Source: Tethya wilhelma
Taxonomy: Eukaryota; Porifera; Demospongiae; Tethyida; Tethyidae
Assembly: GCA_964030475.1 (NCBI GenBank)
Contig: CAXIPT010000006.1
Span: forward strand, 2,164,817-2,228,816
DNA length: 64,000 nt
Direction: 5' to 3'
A program made the position numbers and the translations under genes. How positions within the stretch are numbered: the stretch's first letter is position 1; each line of letters opens with the position of its first letter. A model generated the notes under the pieces. It saw nothing but the letters and a program-made list of their open reading frames with translations, ran no database searches and was not told the origin of the DNA. Below, one piece after another: positions 37,550-60,887 of the stretch.

Positions 37550-37771
37550 ATGTCTTCTTCGCAGCAACCGCCTCCACCAGAAGTGATGCGGCGTCTCTCC
37601 AACGCAGAAGTTCAACAGCTCCTCAGAAGAAAGTTCAGAACAAGAAATGCTCTTGTTGGACTGGCCCTGTTGGCTGGAACTCTTGGGGTGTATGGCTACT
37701 CCATGTTAGCTGTCAAACAAGAATCATTGGACGATCTTTTAGATGAGCCTAGCTCAGCACCGCAGAAATAA
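37550..37771 (+). CDS. COA3: Cytochrome c oxidase assembly factor 3 (COA3/CCDC56)
   Basis: A 73-residue protein of the mitochondrial inner membrane. In known family members it stabilises COX1 during complex IV assembly. One transmembrane helix (about residues 33-55, ALVGLALLAGTLGVYGYSML) is preceded by the basic stretch RRKFRTRN and followed by VKQESLDDLLDE. The same arrangement occurs in animal COA3 (RTRN, GLG..YGYT, QERFLDEL). The N-terminus is Pro-rich and short. The start ATG lies 13 bp after the (CT)n-CAG acceptor of a 5' UTR intron. Confidence 0.85.
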   Translation: MSSSQQPPPPEVMRRLSNAEVQQLLRRKFRTRNALVGLALLAGTLGVYGYSMLAVKQESLDDLLDEPSSAPQK

Positions 37772-39086
37772 CACACAGATTTACCTCAGGATTTCTCATA
37801 CAGTGTATAATGCTATGTGTAATGTTTTTGATGCTCATTTAAAATATGAATATAAATTGACTAGGAGCAAGGCTGGTCTCTAGCTAGCTCTCATGCATGC
37901 AGGCTCTCCACAATATAACCTGCTGCCACGAATCACGATGGTAATGCATGCTAATGCATCGATCTCTCCCTCATGCATGCAATTCACTTCACAATCTTCA
38001 ACCCAAATTAAAAAATAGTAGCTTTAGAAGCCTTTTAGTGCTAGGCGCTCAGTTTTTGCAGAGTTATTCGCGTGAATATTTGTATTGCGCTAATGGGCCA
38101 TCCGTGCCATTCCTGTGTACCCAGTACTACCGTACTGGGAATATTTCATTACATGTGTTGACTGCTTGAACATAACAAAACAACTAGAATAATAACATAA
38201 TCATTATTTACAAAATTCATTGATGTGATGCATACATGCATGCAGAATAAAGAGAGTGAGAAAATGATTGCAGCAGTCATAAGAACGCTCTAGTTATGTT
38301 AAAGTTTATACGTTATTCTATGTTATGTTCTCCTTGACAAAAATGGTATCCCCAAAATACTGCCAATTTCGGAAACTCTTGTATATATACATGCATGATT
38401 GATTTTAATTCACATGCAACTGGTATGGTATCTATAGCAGTATGACAGCTCAACTTGGTGACTAGCTCTACATGGTCCCAGAGACTGATCTTTAATCAGT
38501 GATATCCCACACATCAATCTTGACCACAGGCATAGCTTTGCAGTGCTGAAGACGATACATGATACATCATGGATCGAGTGAAGAGAAAACTCATGCAGGC
38601 TGCAGTCATCAACTTGTTCGAATAATATACGAAGAAGCTAGCTTCAGTGACACAATCCAGTGAGAGTATATGACGGATTCAGAGGAAAATAAAAGGTAGC
38701 ACAACTCTATAATTTTGTTCTTCAGCACAAACAAAATTCACAGAGCTCCTAGCTCCGGAAGAGAACTAGCACATTGTCGTTCATGAGGATACTCACCAAG
38801 ACATCTCTCGATTAATAAAGAAAAGAAATATAAATTTAGTACTTTTTTTTTACAGTAGTGGTTATACTTAATTGGTGTTGTGTATAGTTTGCTAGTCCCT
38901 AACATTAGAGTTCATGTACTTAGGGAAGTCCCCAGGGAAATCCCCACAAAAGTTTGCAACAAAAAATTGTCACAGAAGTTTGCCATGCATGAACAAGCTG
39001 CTTTGAGTAGAATTTCTTGTTCATGCATACACTTCGAATTCTTGCTAGACTATAATATTAATACAATGGAGTTCAAGATGCAAAGT

Positions 39087-39134
<48 letters not shown>

Positions 39135-39359
39135 GTTTTGCAGTAGCTGACACAAATAAAGTAAAGTCAATTGTTGGCACTAATTTATAAAATTGTCCGT
39201 TGTGCTACTGGCAGCTGACCTCAATGACTGAGGCCAACTGATACAAAATTAATACATTAACACTACATGTATACATGTATACTATAGTAATATATATAGT
39301 CCGGCAAAATTAAACACAATACACAACAATAATTATTCAATAGACGTGCTGAAGTTTCA
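37772..39359. other. Intergenic, LINE 3' flank
   Basis: AT-rich DNA without a supported gene. A (TTA)n microsatellite lies at about 39090-39131. It may be the 3' tail of the adjacent minus-strand LINE, as some non-LTR elements end in short tandem repeats, but this link is inferred. Confidence 0.4.
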
Positions 39360-41720
39360 CACAGTTGTTACAAGGGGCAGACCAGGTGAAATGTACACAC
39401 ATTGCCACTATCAAAGTTTGATACAAAGTATTTCCACAAATGGTTGTATACTCTTGATTTGATTGTTTGAACAGACAACGATAAGATTAATATAGAGCTT
39501 GGAATAGCATTCCATAGTTTGGATATTCTGTGAAAATAAGAGCGTTGTGTAGCGGAAAGTCTGGCTTTGTTGATCACTAGTTTGTTGCTCGATGCAGCTC
39601 TTGCATGTGTTCGATGTAACAAAGCTGATAAAATTGTGAATGTTGAAGCTATTGTCTGTGGTTTTCAGACACTTTACTACATACATTACATCCTGTAGTT
39701 CAAACCAATGCATGAGGGGAAGCAAGTGAAGGGAAAGAAGTCTCTTTTTGTAATTAGATTTGTAATCACTTAAAGTATATATTTAGTAGCTTTTCTTTGC
39801 ACTCGTTCCATTACGGTGATGTCTTTGTGATACACAGGTCTCCACAATTGGCTACAGTAGGTTACGTGGCTTCTGACAAGGGATATGCATGTATAGAGAT
39901 TTCCTGAGTTGTATAGAGGATGAGGGAGATAGAGTTCTCCTGAGTAGGTAGAGTGAGCAATAAGCTTTCCTATATACATACCTTCTTATGGTGGTCAGCC
40001 CATTTTGCTGAACTGCAGACTACAATGCCAAGATCTTGTTGCTGGTCAGTTACTGGTATACTATCAGTATGTCCTTGCAACTCATAGAATCTGATGTGGT
40101 TGTGTTCACTGAGACATTTACTGGTTGTGAACTGCATTGCATGACATTTACATGGGTTCAATTGTAGAAGCCATTTGGAGCACCAAGTCTCAAGTTCGTT
40201 TAAGTCTGATTGAAGTAATAATTGATCAGCAAGGCAGGCTACAGACTTGGCAATTTTGGCGTCATCTGCAAACAGATATATAGCATTCTGAATAGTTGAT
40301 AGATTCAGGAAGATCATTAATATAAACCAAGAAAAACAATGGTCCAAGAATGCTACCCTGTGGTACACCTGAGGCTACAGGAAGCTCATTAGAATGACAA
40401 TCACTCTGTTCTATAGATATTCCTCTAGCATGTACCACAGTGGTCCAACAATACCAATTCTCCACAGTTTGTATAGTAATAGCTGATGAGGCACACTATC
40501 GAAAGCCTTTTTGAAATTAAGGTACGCAATGTCCAAATTATGTTTACTTTCAAGAGCTTTATGGATTGTTGAAAAGGTTGATAGAAGTTGAAACAATGAG
40601 GACCTACCCTTGGTAAATCCAAACTGATTGGCACTTATTTTAGGCTTGATAAAGTCGATTATTTTACTGTAAACCAGTGATTCGAACAACTTTGAGACAA
40701 TACTGAGTAGAGAGATCGGTCTGTAGTTGTTGACCAATTGTAAATCACCTTTTTTGGGAATGGGTACAATTTTGTGTGTCTTCCATTCAGTAGGGAGTGT
40801 CTGGGTTGATAAGCAAGCATTGAAAAGGTGATATAATATGGGTTCAACTAAACTTGTAGTACAAGATTTGAGGACAAGTGGGTGGATATTAATTGTCACA
40901 TCCCATTGATTTTGTGGTATTGAGCATGCATAGCCCTTAAAGACATCTGAAAGTGTAATTTGTATGCTTGAAAGAAATTCACTTGGTGGTTGTAAGAAAT
41001 CTAAGTCCATGTCTGCACAGGTGGCACTTGTGAATGTTGAGTTGAAGTATATATTAAATACCTCAGCCACTTCCTTAGGATCCGATATCTTTCCATTATG
41101 TACAAACTGATTTGTTTTAAACTTGTTCTCATTGAGTTGTTTAAGATATATAGCGGTAAAGCTTTCTCGGATCTTGTTGAAATAAATTCGATATATTCTC
41201 AATATATGAGTCCTTGGCTCTGTCTATCATGTCCTGTAGAACACTTTCAGCTAACTTTAGATTTGTGTTTCTTTCGGTGCAGAGGGATTTTTACGAACTT
41301 TGCGTCTTAGAGTTCTTGTGACATTTAGTTGATGTTTAATCTAGGATCTCAGAGTTAAACCATAGTGGGTGTTGTTTACCTGACAAGACTACTTGAGGAA
41401 CAAAAGAGTTACATCCTTCAATGATTACATTCTTTATCTTGCATCAGATTTCATTGACATCTGTAATATCAAATATCTCACTGAAGGCAAGCGTGTCGTA
41501 TATAAAGGCATCCATATGTACATAATCACCTCTTGAATATAAAGACTTTTGGTAATTACGAATGGCTTTCGGCTTTGTGACAGTTTTCAGTTCCATTGTG
41601 ATGTGATCGTGATCTGATGGAGATTTGATTAATTCTAGATTTGTAATTCTTGATGGTGAACTGGTGATGACAAGGTCGAGTATGTTTCCATGTGAGTGTG
41701 TTGGCATGTTGACTATTTGT
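39360..41720 (-). mobile_element. Decayed non-LTR retrotransposon (LINE) with endonuclease and reverse transcriptase remnants
   Basis: Minus-strand fragments in successive frames give the end of an APE-type endonuclease (NILDLVITSSP, then SPSDHDHI). Reverse transcriptase blocks follow: VVNNYRPISLLSIVSKLFES-like, GFTKGRSSLFQLL, FKKAFDSVPHQLLLYKLWRI, SGVPQGSILGPLFFLVYIND, and FADDAKI as the catalytic FADD. The 3' portion has CSKWLLQLNPCKCHAMQF, CISLVRSHVTYCSQLW and FHRISKLWNAIPSSI. The type resembles Jockey/CR1-like elements. Several frameshifts and stops show it is dead, and the N-terminal part of the endonuclease is missing. It sits between the two COA3 copies. Confidence 0.9.
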
Positions 41721-42640
41721 TGCAGATTATGTCTTTGGATAGTATTGCAAAGTGAAATTGAAAAATTATCATATTATATATTATATATGTATATTATAAT
41801 GTATATTATACATACAATATGACTGTGATAACCTAGCTGATGTACAAATTAAAATCAGAACATTATAATTATCCGAAACCACAAGTGCGTGTCACTATAA
41901 GTAGAGTGTATAATTATGATGATTGCACAAAATGGATAAGCCTTGATAATGATAGTCACACCAGCCTAAATTGAGGTGTCTCTATTACTAAACTATATCT
42001 ATAGGCTCATAGCAGCTCTTTCATTTCATTTCACGAATTTGGTCACATCAGCACTGACCACCAGAATCCTATCATGTTTTCTTGTCGCAGTTAGATATAC
42101 TTGGCCAAGGATCATTCTTTTGTCCATATACATAACTGGGATACTTGGAGTTGTTGGTGGTAGTAGGAGCACGTATCCTTTGAGGAGGATTATCTAAGCC
42201 AAATACAATACCAAATTAAACAACAACAATTATAGTAATAAATTATCGGGATTCAGGCTAGCCTCGTCCCCAGGTGCAGGGCCTGGGAATGAGGCTAGAT
42301 TCAGGCGTACCTTTTACAGTTCCTTGAATTTCTAGTGTTTGGGGTGGCCTAGCCACAATCACTCTAGCCTTGGTGTTGCCCATCCTTACTTTTTGTCACC
42401 ACAAGTCGGTCTATAGAGACTAGCTATTACTAATTTAGCTAAAGCCTCAATCACCATCGGTGCACCAGTCGGTCTGCAGAGTCATTACCGCATACTGTAT
42501 ATATAGTATTCGCCACAAGGGGGAAATCCCTGCATGATCTGATGTGCACCTTAATTCTGAGCCACGTGTTCTACCCAAGGTTCTAGACCATGTTTCTACA
42601 AGCAAGAGTAAGCTTACACCACCATCAAAAGTTGCTGAAA
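41721..42640. other. Intergenic region before the COA3-like gene
   Basis: AT-rich, with (TA)-rich sequence at 41775-41822. No gene is supported. The proximal part probably holds the promoter and non-coding first exon of the COA3-like gene. Confidence 0.4.
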
Positions 42641-42731
42641 ATGTGAGTCTATGAAACTTAGGAGTAATGCTGCTATACATAATTATGTAGATATATATAT
42701 GGTCTGCATCTTGCACAGTCTCAGTGAAATC

Positions 42732-42971
42732 ATGTCCTCTTCACACCAGTCACCTCCACCACAACTGCTACAAGCTCTAGCTCACACACAACTTCAGAAA
42801 TTGGTCAAAATGAGACAATTTAGACAGAGAAGACTACTCATAGGTCTGGGTCTTATACATGGAACAGCTGCAGGAATTCTTGCTGTGTGTGCTTATGTTG
42901 ATGGTGCCCGGTCCAGGTTAGAGTATACCAGCGAAACAAGACTTGTTGGACCTTATCTTAGACTAGTCTAG
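42732..42971 (+). CDS. COA3-like paralogue, divergent
   Basis: A 79-residue frame beginning MSSSHQSPPPQ, parallel to the MSSSQQPPPPE of COA3. A basic segment (MRQFRQRRLLIGLGLI) leads into one hydrophobic helix (about residues 34-56). The C-terminus differs: the acidic DDLLDE of COA3 is replaced by DGARSRLEYTSETRLVGPYL. The 5' sequence, including the AAAATGTGAGTCTATGAAA donor and the acceptor region TCTCAGTGAAATCATGTCCT, resembles that of COA3. It therefore arose by DNA duplication with its intron. It may be a functional paralogue with a changed matrix or intermembrane tail, or a decaying copy. The frame is open. Confidence 0.7.
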   Translation: MSSSHQSPPPQLLQALAHTQLQKLVKMRQFRQRRLLIGLGLIHGTAAGILAVCAYVDGARSRLEYTSETRLVGPYLRLV

Positions 42972-43573
42972 TTAGCACAGTACATAATAATGTATACACA
43001 CACACCCCCAAGCTCTGAGACTTCAATAGCAAGAAATAACATCCTGCAAGAAAACTCTTGCTTTCTAGTATAGCTTGATCATCACTGGTGCACCACATGC
43101 AGATCAAAATGTCGTCACACATATATCTCAATTATTATTCATTATGTCATGTTGATTGCAAACAATAGTCGAATGATTCCTCTGAAATATTGCACAGTTT
43201 GAGATTATTCCAAAGCTGTGTCAAGTCTGGCATTCATCAATTCAATTGTGTTTTCTCTTCACAACTTTTATGTACAAAGCTGCAACCAAACTAGTTTTTG
43301 TTGAACAAAATTAATGATTTTCATGTGCAAAGTTCAAACACAATTTCGGGTTAAAGAACAAGACAAGACTTTGTGAAAAAAGTTCCATTTAAAACAAAAA
43401 GCAAGAAAAAAAGCACATTTTATTGCATACAGTATTATTATACACAAAGTATTGATAATACAATGATATTAATAACTTTGACTAACTGAAAATGATATGG
43501 TACAAGAGTCAATTAAATGCATTAATAACAGGGGTATACATATACTTGGGGGATTCCATTTAACAGTTCTCTT
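42972..43573. other. Intergenic region between the COA3-like and hnRNP U-like genes
   Basis: Convergent 3' ends. A minus-strand AATAAA (TTTATT at 43418-43423) can serve the hnRNP U-like gene. No other gene is seen. Confidence 0.5.
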
Positions 43574-54877
<11,304 letters not shown>

Positions 54878-55952
54878 CTAGGGGAGAGTCACCATATACC
54901 AGACACTTAAGAAAGAAAATTGCATTATGTTGTAATGAGAGGGCAGTGCACAATGAAATTTGGTATTTTGGATCACTGATCTATACTCTAATCATTTCAT
55001 AGTTGTTTGCTCAAATTGCTCCACTCATTGGACACTAGCACCAATAAATGTACACCACCCTCTTGTAACTAATAAATGGACAATTTTCCCCCATAACGGA
55101 CATGCATCATAATTTGTACATGAAGCACTGTTTCCAAGCAAGTTTTCTACAAATTGACAAACTATCAACTCTCCTTCCAACTGTAATGCTTGAATACCAT
55201 AAAGTTTATTTTAAGATCCTTCATTGTTGACTTCCCTTTAGACATTAGAAAAGGAAAACATTCATTCTGGGAAGCCATAAAAATAATTCCATAGTGTTCA
55301 ATCTCAATAAAAATGTAGTATACACACCATGAGTACTAAAGTTTCTAAAAGTAGCTATTAACAATAGCATAAGTCATGTTTTAAAGCAATTGTCCACTGT
55401 TTGGAGCACAGTACAGACACAAATAAAGGTGTATTTAGCTCATAATCTTCTAACTTCAAAAGCTATTTTTTCTTCAGCAAAACACCAACATATGGGCCTA
55501 CAACTTGAGCAAAAAAAATTGGCCTCACACATTTTTGCACAAAAAATATTGTATTCCATACATGCTCATCTGCTTAAAACCTCATTAAATTTATAGGTAA
55601 ATCTTAATGTGCTTGACAAACAAGAAGCTATCTGACAAACAAATATAACTCGCATGTTCTTGTATCTTCACCACTAAGTACAATACTTGGGCACTATCTA
55701 GAACCAAAAAAATCTCGCATACCACTGGACCTGAAGGAACTTTCCTTTGTATGTCCGGAAATTGGTAGTGTCCGGTAGTGGGTGAAACTACCCTATTTCT
55801 TCCATGGTTTGCAGAAATGGTCTATCTCAAAAAGCGCGAAAACTCCTTTTCAGGTTTACACACCCAATGGTGGGCATTAACTAGAAATCCAACATGTGTG
55901 ACTTTCGAGCATGCGCAGTAGGATGTTGCTAGGATACTACCAAAAAAACAAA

Positions 55953-55967
55953 ATGGCGACTGCTTAG
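55953..55967 (+). promoter_or_regulatory. Four-codon upstream ORF before EFCAB2
   Basis: ATGGCGACTGCTTAG ends 12 bp before the EFCAB2 start. Its start context (AAAATGG) is stronger than that of the main ATG (ATAATGA). If transcribed, it could reduce translation of the main frame. Confidence 0.45.
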
Positions 55968-55979
55968 AAGGAGTGGATA

Positions 55980-58205
55980 ATGACCGATACAAGTACCAAA
56001 ACAGAAGATGGTCCAGCTGGGATCAAAGGGGCAGGCGACAAAGACCCCGTGTTATTAGAAATCAATAAGAAAATCGAAGATAGCTTCGACATATTCGACC
56101 ACGAAGGCAATAAAACAGTTGATGTCAGGTAAACCATAACCTGTGTGCGTCTGTTGACAACAATTTTGCATTCTATTATCTCCATAGTGTAGTATAGTAT
56201 ATACAATGCATGCAACTTTTATCTGTATTCATTCATAAATGCATTTTCCTGATGATGTCATACTACAGGGAAGTGGGTACCATCATTCGTTCCCTCGGCT
56301 GCTACCCTTCGGAGGCGGAGCTTCACGACATGATCCAAGAGGTAGAGGAGGACGAGCCGACAGGATTTATTAGACTGGAGAAGTTTCAGCCCATGATGGC
56401 TCGAGTCTTGCTAGAACGGAGGTATTCACGATCATTCTACAAGAGTGGTATATTATTATAGCAAGCAGCAAATTACTAATATCAGCTCTGAAGCACAATC
56501 ATTGATTCTAGGTAGCTTAACAGACTGCTTTTGAATGTGCATAAATCATGCATGAGATAATTTTCCTGCTGCACTCAGTGTTTATGTGGAGACCCTTCGA
56601 TAGTTCCTGAGATCATTTTCTATAGTATAAATACATAGCCTGTATTATGAGGGAGGAGCTTGGGCATGAGGCAAAGGCTTTTCAGCTTCTCTTGCTACAG
56701 AATATACTTGGATAGCTGATTTATTGGTAGCCAAGCCAATATACCATTGATAGTATAGGCTAGGCCTTGTGTAGAAGCCTGGAGAAGCTGTTTTCATTTA
56801 CGGCGCGGTGTTAATTACATTCCATTTCGTGTATGATTACGTCACTTACCCGGAACCAATTAACTGCATTCCATTTAGCGTCACGTCTTCCGTCTTCAAT
56901 GAATCTCATTAACTGAAACCCAACTAACATTTACTGTCCGTGAACCAGCACTATAAATAAGGACACGCAACTATATATAGTAAGTGTGTTAGTGTAGCGG
57001 GGCTATGGCAGGAGTCAAATACTGCCTAAGGTTCATCACATACATGGTCCGGGGGCCGTGGTGAGTCTCCCCTGAAATATATGCCTCGCTAACTGCATAC
57101 TTACAGCATATAGTTAAGCCCCCACCTACTCGCAGAACCTATGTCAGTCATAGCGCCTTTGTGACTGGCATGTAGTGTACGGGGTAGGTGGGATAAAGGA
57201 TGGAAGGTACGTGTAAGCCCTTGATCGTGCAGCGCTAGCACAGTCGTAATGACAAGGTCAAGGTCGTACTTGAAATCCCCGCTTAACTTTTTTTTTTAAG
57301 CCTATAATTATAGGATTAGCTGTTGTATCATATCTCTGCCTAGGAAGGTCATATTGAGCTGGGGTTGGTACCATTTCGATCAGCTCGAAGAGAGCTTTCT
57401 AGTGATTGCAACTTTTTCTATGCTACAGCAAAATTAGATTGACTCTAAAGCTTCAAGCATAGATATTATCATTCAATCCTTCATGGATATGTTCCTTCAA
57501 CCACGGGCATCGGCAACCAGTGAGCAAGTGGCTAGACTTCTGTGTGCTCAAGTGCTCATTAAAGCTCGTGGAACACATACTCTATAGCTAACACCAGAAC
57601 AGAGCTACTATATAGCTTGCTTGCTGCACTATTACAATCAACTACACAATAAGCTGCAGAATGCAATCTATCTAGCTAGCTTACATTGCTTGAGAAAACA
57701 GTCATTATGTTTAAAATAAATAGCAGTACACTGATGCAGAGAAACTGACTGGCACAGATTTAAGGCATTTAAAAGCTCTGATAAATTCTCAAATTCTTGG
57801 CTGGAAATGTTGAAGGTATAATGTTGAAGTTATCGTGAAGTAAGAATGTTGGAAGTTCTGCAGGATCAATTTATTTTTTTTCACTAGCCGCTATACCACA
57901 TGTACAAGCTATAGTGTTGCTAGTTTGAACCTAACTAAATGTCACTATCAAACCTCTTGTGGTGTTACAGGTATCAGCCTGCTAGTGAGGAGGCATTATT
58001 GAAAGCCTTCGAAACTCTTGATCAGGACCACAAATCGCACCTTACGACTGAAGAACTCAAAAAGTTCCTCACTGAAGATGGAGAGCCGTTCACAGCTGAG
58101 GAGATGGAAGAGATGGTCACTGCTGCTGTTGATCCTGACAAAGGAGTCGTACTCTATAGAGACTTTGTAACTCTTATGTTACCAGAAGCAGGAGAAGAAT
58201 CATGA
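55980..58205 (+). CDS. EFCAB2: EFCAB2 / dynein regulatory complex subunit 8
   Basis: An EF-hand protein of the nexin-dynein regulatory complex of motile cilia. Three exons join in frame: 55980-56128, 56269-56421 and 57971-58205 (178 residues). SFDIFDHEGNKTVDVREVGT and IIRSLGCYPSEAELHDMIQE match the first EF-hand pair of DRC8. EEDEPTGFIRLEKFQPMMAR and FETLDQDHKSHLTTEELKKF follow. Loop residues are poorly suited to calcium, as in DRC8 of other animals. It is head to head with the hnRNP U-like gene. Together with CFAP70 it is the second ciliary gene in the window. A near X-box (GTTGCTAGGATAC, about 55925-55937) lies upstream. Confidence 0.93.
56422..57970 (+). other. EFCAB2 intron 2, with possible tRNA-derived SINE
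   Basis: No exon is seen. At about 56985-57300 a more GC-rich block has A-box-like TAGTGTAGCGGGG and B-box-like GGTTCATCAC, then ends in a T-rich tract (TTTTTTTTTAAG on the plus strand). This may be a SINE. A family 2 fragment follows at 57334-57412. Confidence 0.4.
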
Positions 58206-58443
58206 TAGTCAGATACTGTTATTATCAGCACACACACACACACCGTGCACACACATTGACAAATTACAATCAGTTATGTTTTTTTTTTGTTTTGTTTTTT
58301 TGTAAAGTAAGTTCATGAAGTTTCATTTTATGTCCATTAAGTTTGGATCACTCAGAAGTGTTATAAACCTTTGGCAATATATAGTACAAAAGAAATGTCT
58401 ATGGGCATTGCAATTCGCAAGTTCTGATTCTGCTTTTACTGTT

Positions 58444-58456
58444 GACGACCTTTACC
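58444..58456 (+). promoter_or_regulatory. Shared avidin-cluster motif, gene A
   Basis: GACGACCTTTACC, 68 bp before the inferred start codon. Core CGAYCWTTACC is common to all six genes. Confidence 0.6.
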
Positions 58457-58524
58457 TATCACACTTTGTAGTAAACAAACGTACTGGTTCAAGTCTTGCT
58501 TGCATTTCAAATTCTGATCAGCCA

Positions 58525-59403
58525 ATGACTGTGGCAACAAAAGGTAGGCCTGCAATAATGCTAAATAACTAGCATACTAAAATATTCATGGACACTGCAG
58601 AAACTGCAGGTTGTTTGTTTATACCCACATCACATGTACCTACAGATTTACTGCTATTGCTGCTCTCTGTGGTGTATCTCAGTGGAGTTCATTCTGCTCC
58701 TCTTGACAAACACCATCACCACCACCATCACCATGACAGTACGTCAAACATAAGATTCACTAATAGGACCTAGCTATGAGTAAACTGGCATTTCCTAGTG
58801 GTTGATTGTGGCCTGAGAAACAGCAATGATCACTAGCAAAAAATTTGAAATCTATTTTTTTTTTAAGTACGAAATGGACTTTGGTTTTTCCTTTTCAGTG
58901 ATGTAGAGCAGTTGTTTCCCAGCAAGAGAGAGTTGGAAGGAATAGCCAGTAGTAGTATGATTAGTGGTATTTCTATGCAAGCGATAACTTAAATTGTAAA
59001 CTCTGCTGTTATTCTTTGCTTTTAATGATCAACAGCTCCCACAATCAGTTCTGTCCTAGCACCAGGGCAGCAATGGTACAACGAGGACTTCACTGAGCTA
59101 GTCATCATCAGCAAGCTCAACGACAACAATGCAACTTTTGCCGGCTTTTTCGAATATACTCGCACATCAGATAGACTTCCCATTCGTGGAGAATTTGACC
59201 CAGAGGGTGACTCAATAGCATGGGTGGTTTCTTTCTGGAATGAGAATCTGAACTATCACCGCATTGGGTCTTGGACTGGCTACTATCAAGTTGAGAGTGA
59301 AGGAAAGGGTTACATCAAGACGACAAGCATTATTAGTTTGAACGGACTTGAGGATCTTCACCAGTCAAATGTTGGGTGTGACCGATTCCGTCTAAACGAA
59401 TAG
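58525..59403 (+). CDS. Secreted avidin-family protein, copy A, with octahistidine linker
   Basis: Exons 58525-58543, 58646-58738 and 59036-59403 join in frame to 159 residues. Exon 2 encodes a signal peptide (LLLLLLSVVYLSGVHSA) and then eight consecutive histidines. Exon 3 is an avidin-type beta-barrel: APGQQWYNEDFTEL, NATFAGFF, RLPIRGEFDPEG, AWVVSFWNENLNYHRIGSW, TGYYQ and VGCDRF. Against streptavidin, N23, W92 and D128 positions are kept. Y43 is Phe, S88 is Arg, T90 is Gly, W108 is Ser, and W120 is absent. It is the most divergent copy. It probably does not bind biotin tightly. The His run could bind metal ions. The start is inferred from splice phase. Confidence 0.8.
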
Positions 59404-59661
59404 TAACTGTTCATAGTTGATTTTGAACTTGTGAAATCTATAATTATATTGCTGTACATATTATATCAGTCCTGTTGTTTGTACAAAGAAAAAAAAGAAT
59501 GACATTGTGCGTGTTTTTTGAGTTTTTAACAGTATTCTGATAATGTATAATTATTATGGTGTCAGCTTGTGTGTTTGCAATGACTATCTCAATAATTATG
59601 CTGAATGTAAAGTTGATTCATAACTAGTCTTGAGCGTTAGATAGTCATAAGTTTGTTTTTC

Positions 59662-59674
59662 TACGCATGCGCAC
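59662..59674. promoter_or_regulatory. NRF-1-like palindrome upstream of avidin copy B
   Basis: TACGCATGCGCAC resembles the NRF-1 site (YGCGCAYGCGCR). It lies 82 bp before the start codon. Comparable sites precede copies D, E and F. Confidence 0.5.
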
Positions 59675-59714
59675 GCATAATAATAGGATGTAGCGCATGA
59701 GAACTTTGAACATT

Positions 59715-59727
59715 GACGATCTTTACC
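59715..59727 (+). promoter_or_regulatory. Shared avidin-cluster motif, gene B
   Basis: GACGATCTTTACC, 28 bp before the start codon. Confidence 0.65.
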
Positions 59728-59755
59728 AAATTTTATCGCAAAACTGATCGTGAGA

Positions 59756-60650
59756 ATGCAATCTGAACGTGAGTTTGTTTTTCTGTCTTGAAGTGTACCC
59801 AATTTCTTTATAATTTCCATATCTTATAGGTCTACTACTGGGTGTGTTGGCTGTTACTCTTGTTAGTCTGTGCCATGTACAGGCAGGGCACAAACATCGT
59901 CACCATCACAACACACTTGCTGGTAAGCTTCAATGTGTAATACCCTAAAATACCTCAAATGCTACCAGGCCATTCATATTTAATGTAGTGCTATAATAAT
60001 ATAACACTAAAAATTTAATTCAAACATATCCAGTATTTCTGTCGATCCACTTTAAACCTAAAATCTCTGATTAATACTATCAACACTATAACTCACAATG
60101 CTAGCGCTGGTGATAGTAGTGCTGACAATGCCACTAAAAACTCCACTGACCTGATTAATGCACACAAATATGTATATTGATCATGTGATTGACTATTCCA
60201 TTGTATCAAACATAGTACAACTACTGCATGATGTTTGGATATAATATAGAGTTTATTATTCACATTATCTTGGCAGAAGCTTCTATCACTCTCAGTGACG
60301 TTCTAGCACCTGGTCAGAAATGGCACAACCAAGATCGCACCGAACTCATCACCATCGAAAAGGTCAACACTGGCAATGCGACATTTGCAGCCACCTACGA
60401 CATTCGCGATTCAGAGCTGGACATATTCCCGATCCGAGGAGAGTATGATCCTGATGGCGTATCGATAGGCTGGGTGGTCTCCTACTGGAACGATAAGGGA
60501 AGGAACTATCATTCTCTTGGAGCTTGGGCAGGCTACTATCAGAGAGAGGAGGAAGAGAGAGGAGCCATTGTTACCACGCGTCTTATCACACATAATGGTG
60601 ATCCGGCAGATACTACAGTTGGTTTTGATAGGTACACTTTGGAGGAATAA
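59756..60650 (+). CDS. Secreted avidin-family protein, copy B
   Basis: Exons 59756-59768 (13 nt), 59830-59922 and 60277-60650 give 159 residues in frame. The signal peptide LLLGVLAVTLVSLCHVQA is followed by a His-rich stretch GHKHRHHHN. The domain motifs are APGQKWHNQDRTELITIEKV, NATFAATYDI, IFPIRGEYDPDGVSIGWVVS, YWND, HSLGAWAGYY and VGFDRY. Of the streptavidin contacts, N23, Y43, S88, W92 and D128 equivalents are present. W79 is shifted (YW instead of AW), T90 is Gly and W108 is Arg. It has the most complete pocket in the array, so it is the best candidate for residual ligand binding. Confidence 0.87.
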
Positions 60651-60829
60651 TAATTCTTTCTTTTCTTTTAGTGAATTTTTGTTTCTGCTGAGTGTAAAGC
60701 GTGATAGTAAATTAAACTGTTATTGAATATAAATTTTGATTGAGCATTGTTGTCATTGTTATTACTAAACTTTTGTTGGAACTTTTGCATGGCCATATGG
60801 ATCGCAGTGCGTGTACATCAACTTCAATT

Positions 60830-60842
60830 GACGATCTTTACC
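60830..60842 (+). promoter_or_regulatory. Shared avidin-cluster motif, gene C
   Basis: GACGATCTTTACC, 45 bp before the start codon. Confidence 0.65.
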
Positions 60843-60887
60843 GCATAGCACATCTGGAAGAAAAAAGTGCTTATTACACAGCAAAGA

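Noticed and set aside
39360..41720. Possible intact retrotransposon or retrovirus
   Set aside because: Fragments lie in several frames with stops. No LTRs, protease, integrase or envelope were seen, and the order is endonuclease then reverse transcriptase of a non-LTR element.
56985..57300. GC-richer block as a structured RNA gene
   Set aside because: Only loose A- and B-box resemblance and a T-rich end. Without folding or homology search a SINE is a better but unproven reading.
58646..58738. Octahistidine as expression-vector contamination
   Set aside because: It uses mixed CAC/CAT codons, lies in a spliced exon continuous with native flanks, and copy B has its own different His-rich stretch.
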